Source: Zygnema cylindricum (Eukaryota > Streptophyta > Zygnematophyceae > Zygnematales > Zygnemataceae). Taken from it: a DNA stretch of 17,115 bases. The number at the start of each line of letters is the position of its first letter. Within the stretch, counting starts at the first letter, position 1. Location of the stretch: assembly GCA_037447655.1 (NCBI GenBank), contig JBBHKE010001246.1, positions 114,038-131,152 of the forward strand, written 5' to 3'. The translations under genes were made by a program, and so were the position numbers. Shown piece after piece: positions 10,510-17,115 of this stretch. The notes under the pieces are model-generated. The model had not been told where the DNA came from and did not search any database. It was given only the letters and a program-made list of their open reading frames with translations.

Positions 10510-10740
10510 CCTAACAGACTACTACGGCAGACCGGTAAGAGCTGACGGCTACGCCTTGCTCTGCCGGTCGGAGGTTCGAGTCATGCCGGACTCAACCTTT
10601 TTGTTGAGAGTGACTTAGGTCACTCTTTAGTCTTGCGTATGGAGCTGAGGCAGCCATGGCTCCACGACCCTCTCTCTTCTTCAGTGACTACAACAAGTAT
10701 GGGGGCCAGAGAGAGAAGGTGGATCTTTTAGTTATTTTAT
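10510..10740 (+). mobile_element. tRNA-derived SINE-like sequence
   Basis: An A-box-like word, ggtaagagctga (10534-10545), is followed 37 bp later by a near-consensus B box, ggttcgagtc (10573-10582). That is RNA polymerase III promoter geometry. The T-arm does not pair, so this is not a functional tRNA. Downstream lie ctcaac/gttgag (10591-10608) and a perfect 8 bp-arm hairpin agagtgac/gtcactct (10607-10626), then a body ending in a T-rich tail near 10735. Target-site duplications were not identified. The family is not recognised. Confidence 0.5.
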
Positions 10741-11493
10741 CTAATGAAGACCTAGAAAATACCTTCCCTAAATCAGTAAATACAACAGACAACGGATGAA
10801 GCGTTAAAGCTAATTACATTGAAAGTGGAGGAGATGCGAAGCGAAAAGATGAACGGCCTGTTGGCCATACATCGCACATCTGAAGAAAAATGGAGGTTAA
10901 TTAGTGAGCACCTAGAATAAGGCGTTGTGTACAAACGCGGTAAGAGATGTCAACAAAAATGGGAGAATGTATTTTGGGATTTAAAAAAAAATTGGGACTA
11001 TCAATGTAAGATGCCTAGTGGGGCTTTAGATTATTGGGGGATGAGAATGGACTGTAGGACAGATAAAAAATTACCTGGAAGTTTTGACGAGAGGTTTGAT
11101 TTCATTATAAGTGAGGGAACAATTTGGAACGAAAACATACAACCTACACATGTGAGGGACACTTACGTGCGTAATCAACAAGGGTCAAGTAGTGTTGAGG
11201 AGTCACCATTCGACACTGAAACAACCGATAACATATTCTCTAATAGTTCGGGAAAACGTCGTAGAATTGAAAAGGAGGCAGCCACTGCACGTTCGTTAGA
11301 AGTGAAAGAATTTTGACAAATCGCTGTAGATATTCATGCGATGACTTTAAAGGAAACAAACAACACCATCGACAACTTCTAGAACATGCTCCTTGCAAAC
11401 TAGGAAAAGACGGATTAAGGAAGACTCCGTCTAATTGATGCTGTGTGCAAACTCGCTGAGCGAGGGGATCGTCGCGATACATTCAACTACTGA

Positions 11494-12188
11494 CGCAAAT
11501 TGTGAGGTACACATGTTATTTCAAATTTTGGCATTTTATCCGTATTCTTCTCCGTACTTATTTCTTCGTGTGAGCATTTATTTTTTGATTTAATGTACTG
11601 ACTTTCCTCTTTGTTGTCATTTTTTCTTCCACAATTGAGCTTTTCTTTCAGGCTTGCGGATTTTTCTTAGGAAACATGGAACAGGCACATGACTTATCCG
11701 ATCACTGAGGGAAAATGGTCAAATACTCGTCTTTACTTTAACCTTTTTTCCCATGTGTTCTTCATCGACAACCCTTTCCAATTTTTGTGAATGGATTTTT
11801 CTGAATTACAATTTAGCGTAAAATTAAAGCAGTAATCGAGGGTAATGATTATTGTTTTGTGTTTTATTTTTGGGTTTCCTTTATTTTGATCTCTTTTTAT
11901 GCGTAGCTGAGAAAGAAGGAAAGGGGAAAATAACCGTGAAAATAGTATTAAGTATTAATGCATTATATAACAAAATTAATGTATATTATAAAATATACAT
12001 TATACTACATTAGGTTATTGTGACACATCTTTATATTTTATTTTATTACGTCACAATACATTAAATGATATATATTATGTATAACATAACATTAGAATAT
12101 TATATTTTATTACAGTATATAATACAATGACATTAAAATGTTTTGTATATTACATAGTATTACATTGTACATATTACATATTGTATAA
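11494..12188. other. AT-rich spacer after the trihelix gene
   Basis: No gene is supported. A possible 3' intron boundary (ctttctttcag at about 11641-11652) follows the trihelix frame, but no matching exon could be read. From 11940 the DNA becomes strongly AT-rich. A perfect 10 bp-arm hairpin, aatgtatatt/aatatacatt with a 4-base loop, occupies 11978-12001. The run leads directly into the 12 bp minisatellite. Confidence 0.5.
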
Positions 12189-12932
12189 AACTGAGCAAAA
12201 CACTGAGCAAAAAACTAAGCAAAAAACTGAGCAAAAAGCTGAACAAGAAACTGAAAAAAAAAGTGATAAAAAAACTGAGCCAAAAACTGAGCAAAAAACT
12301 GAGCCAAAAACTGAACAAGAAACTGAACAAAAAAGTGATAAATAAACTGAGCCAAAATCTGAGCCAAACACTAACCAAGAAACTGAACAAACAAGTGAGC
12401 CAAAAACTGAGCCAAAAACTGAGCCAAACACTGACCAAGAAACTGGACAAAAAAATGTTAAACAAACTCAGCCAAAAACTGAGCCAATAACTAAGCCAAA
12501 AACTGAGCAAAAAACTGAATAGAAAATTGAGCAATAAACTGAGCAATAAACTGAGCCAAAAACTGAGACGAAGACGGTGCCAAAGCGTGACCAAATAACT
12601 GAGCCAAAATACTAAGCCAAAATACTGAGCCAAAAACTGAGCAAAAAACTGAGAAAAAACTGAGCCAAAAACTGAGCCAAAAACTGAACAAGAAACTGAA
12701 CAAAAAAGTGATAAAAAAACTGAGCCGAAAACTGAGCCAAAAACTGAGACAAAAATTGAGCATAAAACTGAACATAAAACTGAAAAATAAACTGAGCAAT
12801 AAATTGAGCAATAAACGGAACAAAAAAGTTATAAAAAAACTGAGCCAAAAAATGAGCCAAAAACTGAACAAAAAACTGAGCAAAAAACTGAACAAAAAAC
12901 TGACAAATAAACTGAGCATAAACTGAGCATAA
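12189..12932. repeat. 12 bp minisatellite, about 60 copies
   Basis: The unit actgagccaaaa, with variants such as actgagcaaaaa and actgaacaaaaa, repeats for ~740 bp. A longer composite phrase, ctgaacaagaaactgaa then aaaaagtgataaa then ctgagcc, recurs near 12240, 12312 and 12683, which shows block duplications of several units. Because 12 is a multiple of three and stops are rare, long frames stay open on both strands (Lys-Leu-Ser-Gln repeats on plus; Leu-Ser-Phe/Ala-Gln-Phe repeats on minus). No start context, splice site or flanking domain supports coding. Confidence 0.85.
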
Positions 12933-13077
12933 GTATGGCCAGCAACTGTTCCATTTTGAATAAATCGAAGGAGAATGAAGACTAGCACTGTTGCTGCGGA
13001 GGTTTTAGGTCAAAGAGAGGCGTTTAGGAGAGAGCCGTGGGAATATTTTAGAGACGCTGTGTTCCCTGTTACAAGAC

Positions 13078-13110
13078 CGTACATTTCGTACATCATCGTA
13101 CATTACGTAC
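13078..13110. repeat. Four CGTAC motifs spaced 9-10 bp
   Basis: CGTAC starts at 13078, 13087, 13097 and 13106, three of them as cgtaca. This is the same motif and nearly the same helical spacing as the array at 8135-8159. Confidence 0.5.
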
Positions 13111-13678
13111 GACGTCCTTTCTACACCTAGTACTACAAATTTTGAAGATTAGATGCCAAAGATTCTATATAGATTAGCACGATCGGAATAGTTGCTTACG
13201 TGTAGCCAACCAACATGCGCCACGCAAAATAAATGTCAGTTACTGACCCGACACAATGGAACGGTCGCTCCAGTAAACGATTTTTGACGTTTACATAGAC
13301 CTCCTAATGGAACAACGCTCTAAGGGTGCGTCCCCATGTTGGCGATACTTTGAAAAAGTATTTTGGATTGTAGTGAAGTGTTCCGTACTACTTTGAAAAG
13401 CGTCCATATGTGTGAAAATGAAATCGGAACTTTGAAATGTGACGGGTGTAGATGTGGGTACAACTTGCGACGATTGGAAACGACTACGAAACTTACTATG
13501 AATGATGACGTACGCAATAACTACGACGGTTCTACAATACACGCGGCAATTGGTGACGTCTCAAAAACTAACGACAGATGTACACGTCTACAATGACAAA
13601 AGGTGTCGCAACTCCCGCGACATGACGTGACATCGTAATGTTGACCGTGACATTGTAGACATCAAACGATCAGTGTTC
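13111..13678. other. Spacer without a recognisable gene
   Basis: Contains an exact short inverted repeat gtcag-tta-ctgac near 13235. The phrase ctttgaaa recurs three times between 13345 and 13440. An open frame at 13363-13596 (77 codons, one Cys-rich patch) overlaps minus-strand frames of equal quality and has no family resemblance. The sequence gggtgcgtcccc at 13324 follows taa and resembles a DNA-transposon end, but no partner repeat was found. Confidence 0.4.
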
Positions 13679-13901
13679 AACACACTCCTACTCTACTACA
13701 CAGCCAATCGTTATTAGCGTGTAAGTTTTTTTAGCTTATAAAAATAATTACCGTGGTATACGCTATTTAAGAATTTGAAAAATTTGGAAAAAATCATACA
13801 TTCTAATTGTTTGGTTATGGTAATTTGGATCTTTGAAAAAAAAAATGTCGGTCGCAAACATGCTTACACTAATATAGGTCGCCATACAAAATCTGACAAA
13901 T

Positions 13902-13917
13902 CGTACACAAATCGTAC
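13902..13917. repeat. Two CGTACA motifs 11 bp apart
   Basis: tcgtacacaaatcgtacatt carries CGTACA at 13902 and 13913, matching the clusters at 8135 and 13078. It lies inside the MITE-like structure. Confidence 0.4.
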
Positions 13918-14069
13918 ATTCACACGGTCGAAACGCGGCTGTCGGACGAATATGTGCGAGCGGGATTTTTACGACCTGGTTTTTTTTCCTTTTTAGAACG
14001 CACATTCTCATGCGTCCGCTGTAACTAAAACTAATTTATTGTACTTTTTAACTAAAAAAGGTACATTTA

Positions 14070-14094
14070 TGTACGGTTTGACACTGACCGTACA
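14070..14094. repeat. Hairpin with 8 bp GTACGG / CCGTAC arms
   Basis: tgtacggt (14070-14077) and accgtaca (14087-14094) are exact reverse complements around 9 bases. It resembles the hairpin at 7848-7874 in motif and polarity. Confidence 0.6.
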
Positions 14095-14293
14095 CCACTC
14101 TATTTAAGAGACAACGTCCTAAAAATAACCCTAAATAGAATAAAGAAAAAAATAGAATAAACTACACTAATGGAGGAAAAAAAAAAAAAAGCGGGACGGA
14201 ATTAGCGTACACAACGCTAATAACGATTGGCGGTGTACCGCTGTCACACTCCTACCCTACTACCACTGTCACACTCCTACCCTGCTACCACTG

Positions 14294-15084
14294 TCTAGCT
14301 AACTCCTTTCCCCTTGCGTGTTTTTATAAAACCAAGGAATTCTATACTTCGCAATTTTTTCCTTTTCCAAACCTGCTACAAAAATTTAGTCTGTTGCGGA
14401 GAAAAGGTAATCTGTTGCAGAAAAACTGCCAGGAAACCTTTTTGCTGAGACGTTTTTACGAGTGCTTCATCGCAATTTTTTACAAAAAAAAAACAAAAAT
14501 TTCAAGAGCTTTGCATTGTGTGAGGGTTCTAAGTGTCACGACCAGCTATATCTAGCACGCTTGGATTGCAAGGGTGGCCACTACCAATTAACAAACTTCT
14601 TAATAGCAAGTAAGTTCAGAGAGGCATAACCAACTTACATATGGTGTGGAATCTATTATATACCAATTAGGGGGGAATTGAAACATCAAAATGAAATTAG
14701 GCAAACATTAAAGCTGACCATCTTTGACTTCCACACCAAATTGTGAGGGAATAAACCACCAAAAAAAAGGAAAAAATCAAAAGCAATATAAAGATTAAAA
14801 AAATAAAAGATAGATTGGAAAATTGAATAAAAATCATGAGAGCCTCCAATTGAAGTTGGTATTGTAATTGTAATGTTACTTGAAAATTGAAAAATGTAAC
14901 AAAGGGTGACATTTGTAAAAATAAACAACTTATTCAAGTTTACTATATAATTTGGAAATCAACCTTGGAATTGTATATTGAAATTGCATTTAAATTTCAC
15001 AACACTATTGAAAAAGATGATGGAACTAGATATCCAAAGGTAAAATTGGTGATTTTGAGAACACATGGTGATTGAAATAAAACA
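14294..15084. other. AT-rich region upstream of the transposase
   Basis: A TATA-like word, tataaaa, lies at 14325-14331, far from the transposase ATG. The rest is A/T-rich with short purine runs. Open frames at 14686-14937 (minus) and 14887-15075 (plus) are hydrophobic or Lys-rich, without recognisable motifs. It may hold the transposase leader and promoter or a lost upstream exon; no splice site could be tied to the coding frame. Confidence 0.4.
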
Positions 15085-15543
15085 ATGAAGGGTGGGCATT
15101 GGATGACACCGGAACAAAAAAAAAAATATGTGACATTGATGATTCAAAATGTAACACTTGCATTGATGACTGTTTTGCAAATGGTTTTGAGAACCTTGTT
15201 GCCACCGTTATTTTTCGACAATCACGGCCACCAAATGGTCCAAAACGCTATTGCTAAGGTTATGCCTCGAATTTTAACAAAATGTATCCAACAAAATACG
15301 AATTTCCACGGTGATCCGGATGAAAACTACTATATTAACCCAAGGAGTATGCATTGGGTGGACGAAGAGTTACCACGCTACAACGAAAAACAATTTCAAC
15401 AATTGTTTCGACTAAAAAAAGACACGGTCCAATTTTTGGTTAACGATTTAAAAGATATCTTGGATAGCAAACCCCCACCCGGCCTTCGTAACCTTCCTAA
15501 TAGAGAATTAAGCGGGGAGAAACAAGTTTTAATAGCATTGATG

Positions 15544-15546
15544 TGA
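15544..15546 (+). other. In-frame TGA in the transposase
   Basis: Between QVLIALM and LGHQGGITRTS, in unbroken frame. An arginine CGA losing its CpG cytosine would give TGA. Confidence 0.8.
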
Positions 15547-15654
15547 TTGGGACATCAAGGCGGTATCACACGTACTTCCATACAGTTTGGTGTTAGACCC
15601 TCGACTGTGGCGAGGATATTCATTAAAGTCATGAAGGCGATTGTCAAAAGGCTT

Positions 15655-15657
15655 TAG
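15655..15657 (+). other. In-frame TAG in the transposase
   Basis: Between KAIVKRL and HWVRWPTEEE, in unbroken frame. CAG to TAG by C-to-T is the simplest origin. Confidence 0.8.
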
Positions 15658-16623
15658 CATTGGGTTAGATGGCCTACAGAGGAAGAAATTCAAGACACCA
15701 AATTGTTTTTCCAAGAGGACAAAGGGTTGTCGAATTGTGTAGGCGCTAAAGATTGCACACACATAGAGATAACACTCGGGGATGAAATGTCAGCAAATGA
15801 CTATTTCGATGCAAAACATAATTATTCTATTGTAACTCAAGCAGTCTTTGATCATAAGATGAGATTCATTGACCTAAATTTAGGCTCTCCCGAAGCAATG
15901 CACGACTCGAGAATTTTTAGAAGGTCAAAATTGGGGGAAAAATTTCAAAGACGTATGCAAGCAAGCGGCAATATTTTCCAATGGAATAATTTAAATGTGC
16001 ATCCTTACCTCGTAGGAGATGCCGGTTACGCCCTCCATCCTAACCTAATTGCTCCTTATTCTGGTTCGAATCTTAATGCATCTCAAACAAAATTCAACTT
16101 CCAACATGCGTCGTTGAGGATGGTGGTAGAAAGAGCGTTTGGAAAGCTCAAAGGGCAATGGAGGTACCTTTTGAAGATACACAATCCAAAAAGGAGATCA
16201 ATGCTTACTTCTATTATTGCTGCTTGTATCCTTCATAACATTTCAATTGCAAGAAACGAGACCAACATTGATTGGGAGAAAGAGTTCAAAGACGAGCAAT
16301 CAAAAAATACAAACGGCATTCAAGAAAGATCCACACGTATGTCCGAAGCTCGAGAACGGCGAGCACGACAAGGTGGAAATGTCCAAAGACGGTTGGGTGG
16401 TTCTCAAGCCAACAGAATTCGAGGGTCTGAAATACGAGACATTTTATGTGATTATGTCATGAGGAGAAGGGCAAATGAGGATGATGATGCTAGTTTTTAC
16501 GTTTCACACGTGGAAGGAGAGGATGACATAGATATTCTCATTGACGAAGACGAAGAAAGCGATCAAACTCATGATGATAGAAGTGACGATGACACAATAG
16601 ATGAAATGGACATCGATGGCTGA

Positions 16624-17115
16624 TAGAGTGTTCATTATTTTCAGGTGACGTTAAAGTAGTTGCTTCCACTTTAAAGTAGTTGTTTCATTTTACGACGCAA
16701 GGTCGATAGGTTGACAATCCTCTAGAGGGTTCAGCATTAAAGTTCACAATGCGAAATTCAATTTTTGGGATTTCATTTCAAAGTACACTATGTTAATGTC
16801 TCCATGATGAATGTACACTATGTTGTTTGATGTTGGTTTTTGATTACATATTTTTATTTAAATCCTTTCTCAGTATTTCAAAGTGTTTTTGTAGTTTTTT
16901 TTCTCTCTCTCCCTCTCTCTCTCCCTCTCCCTCTCCCTCATTCGTGGTTTGTTGTTTGTTGTTTTTGGCACTTTTTATTTGTTTTTTTTAAATCTTTATC
17001 TCATTCCTTCCACATATACTTTTGTTTTGAATTTTATGTTTAGTCGACGCGTGTTGTTTTTCATGCATGGTTTTGTGTAATATGAGTACAACGAAAAACA
17101 CAACGCATGCATAAA
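16624..17115. other. Transposase 3' flank with short direct repeats and a CT tract
   Basis: ttaaagtagttg occurs at 16651-16662 and 16671-16682 (20 bp unit). gtacactatgtt occurs at 16783-16794 and 16813-16824 (30 bp apart). A CT/CCT microsatellite fills 16901-16939. The last ~70 bases carry an imperfect inverted repeat (gcgtgttgtttttcatgcat near 17048, and aaaaacacaacgcatgca near 17094) running to the window end. The open frame at 16840-17043 is low complexity. No transposon terminus could be assigned. Confidence 0.5.
16901..16939. repeat. CT-rich microsatellite
   Basis: Imperfect (CT)n/(CCCTCT)n tract just downstream of the transposase. Confidence 0.8.

Larger units (their letters stand above)
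9809..10787. mobile_element. ~979 bp insertion splitting the trihelix motif
   Basis: The left side ends in ...agatggac (RWT) and the right side resumes with gacaacggatgaag. Removing 9809-10787 plus one copy of GAC (9806-9808 and 10788-10790) restores RWTTDEAL in frame. The intervening DNA opens with catgcaatta and closes with aaatacaaca, so it lacks GT-AG ends and is not a normal intron. No clear terminal inverted repeats are visible. The 3 bp duplication is short and could be chance. Inside are GTAC-rich stretches (10110-10183, 10394-10410) and a SINE-like unit. Confidence 0.55.
8901..11493 (+). pseudogene. Trihelix (Myb/SANT-like) DNA-binding protein, PIF/Harbinger ORF1-like, disrupted
   Basis: In PIF/Harbinger elements this nuclear DNA-binding partner helps the transposase. 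Exon 1 is 8901-9066 (MSFPLGGYNLFGFRLG..., 55 codons). A GT-AG intron, 9067-9675, joins in matching phase to exon 2 from 9676 (GEKGRKAKGVASPK...SHRWT). The frame breaks at 9808 and resumes at 10791 with TDEALKLITLKVEEM. Rejoined, this gives the trihelix first helix RWT-TDEALKLI, followed by EEKWRLISEHL, GKRCQQKWENVFWDLKKNWD, PSGALDYWGM and KKLPGSFDERFDF. A basic GKRRR patch and a charged tail with LIDAVCKLAERGDRRDTFNY complete the protein (about 333 codons). In-frame stops: 10918 (TAA), 11314 (TGA), 11380 (TAG), 11401 (TAG), 11416 (TAA), all explicable by C-to-T. No frameshift is seen apart from the insertion. The start is chosen from exon phase, the TATA box and family-like content. A host trihelix gene is the alternative. 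Confidence 0.75.
13679..14293. mobile_element. MITE-like symmetric repeat structure
   Basis: An inverted repeat pairs gccaatcgttattagcgt (about 13703-13720) with acgctaataacgattggc (about 14215-14232); tacac/gtgta extends the match outward with one mismatch. Outside both arms lies the same direct repeat, cacactcctac-t/c-ctactac: once on the left (about 13681-13699) and twice in tandem, 25 bp apart, on the right (about 14247-14293). The inner right arm also forms ttagcgt/acgctaa with a 5-base loop. The ~510 bp interior has no convincing gene. Size and inverted ends suggest a non-autonomous DNA element; the superfamily is unknown. Confidence 0.5.
15085..16623 (+). pseudogene. PIF/Harbinger (HARBI1-like) DDE transposase with two nonsense codons
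   Basis: This transposase excises and inserts Harbinger elements, usually with 3 bp target duplications, and works in the nucleus with the trihelix ORF1 protein. A single frame of 512 codons runs from ATG 15085 to TGA 16621-16623. The N-terminal part (residues 1-130) leads to RYNEKQFQQLFRLKKDTVQF. A helix-turn-helix-like region follows (ITRTSIQFGVRPSTVARIF). The DDE_Tnp_4 nuclease core has Asp223 in GAKDCTHIEI, Asp312 in YLVGDAGYALHP and Glu349 in VVERAFGKLKGQWRYL, with CILHNISI after it. The tail is basic, then strongly acidic. Length and triad match intact relatives. Two in-frame stops break it: codon 154 (TGA, 15544) and codon 191 (TAG, 15655), both before the catalytic core. Since the same frame continues family-like sequence after each, it is one recently inactivated gene rather than two. 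Confidence 0.92.

Noticed and set aside
10510-10600. Functional tRNA gene
   Set aside because: B box is good, but the T-arm stem does not pair and no acceptor stem can be formed; SINE-like relic preferred.
9809-10787. Reading the break in the trihelix gene as an intron
   Set aside because: No GT or AT-AC donor lies at the left junction. Nearby alternative donors would remove the RW residues of the domain.
9837-10787. Possible inverted similarity between actgaatttaggaag near the left end and cttccctaaatcagt near the right end of the insertion
   Set aside because: Offsets from the two ends differ (27 versus 10 bases) and the match needs an indel; likely chance.
12127-12988. Several repetitive open frames on both strands
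   Set aside because: A 12 bp repeat with few stops opens nearly every frame; no unique flanking domain supports translation.
13320-14011. Short open frames on both strands, including a Cys-rich patch (CDGCRCGY)
   Set aside because: Equal-quality frames oppose each other and the Cys pattern is too short for a zinc-finger call.
1630-15657. Reassigned stop codons (alternative genetic code)
   Set aside because: All three stop triplets appear internally, and relics of unrelated elements all carry them; TGA is also the natural end of the transposase. Pseudogene decay fits better.
6777-16939. GA tract at 6777-6820 and CT tract at 16901-16939 as terminal inverted repeats of a 10 kb element
   Set aside because: Both are simple sequence, and flanking unique bases do not match convincingly.

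Overview
The window reads as nuclear eukaryotic DNA: AT-rich, full of low-complexity tracts, with GT-AG introns of about 150-600 bp and three protein-coding relics that are all transposon genes. A plant-type trihelix (Myb/SANT-like) protein, a PIF/Harbinger transposase and telo-box motifs (ttagggttt) upstream of a TATA box point to a land plant or streptophyte alga. That placement is an inference of moderate confidence. I see no host gene, rRNA, CRISPR array or prokaryotic signal.

Layout. Positions 1-388 are A/purine-rich low complexity. On the minus strand, 3002 down to 389 holds six exons of a Crypton/Ndc10-type tyrosine recombinase. Splice sites and phases join into 507 codons with two in-frame stops, and the C-terminus probably lies beyond base 1. 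From about 3060 to 6480 is a decayed AT-rich tandem array with ~46 bp units and a ~92 bp higher-order period. From 6500 to 8400 come microsatellites, purine-rich DNA and a hairpin-rich segment. From about 8480 to 11493 lies a promoter (two telo-boxes, an 18 bp palindrome, a TATA box) and a trihelix DNA-binding gene of the kind that is ORF1 of PIF/Harbinger elements. Its exon 2 is split inside the trihelix tryptophan motif by a ~979 bp segment that contains a tRNA-derived SINE-like sequence. From 11494 to 15084 lie a 12 bp minisatellite (12189-12932), a phased CGTAC cluster and a MITE-like symmetric structure (13679-14293). From 15085 to 16623 is a PIF/Harbinger DDE transposase with all three catalytic acidic residues and two in-frame stops. 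Short repeats and a CT microsatellite fill the end.

How the genes relate. The trihelix protein and the DDE transposase are, by family knowledge, the two partners of one PIF/Harbinger element: ORF1 binds DNA and helps the transposase. They share the plus strand here, so they may be one element stretched by nested insertions; terminal inverted repeats were not found. The tyrosine recombinase is a separate, opposite-strand element. All three genes keep long open frames interrupted only by stop codons that C-to-T changes could have made. This looks like silenced, methylated transposons decaying by deamination.
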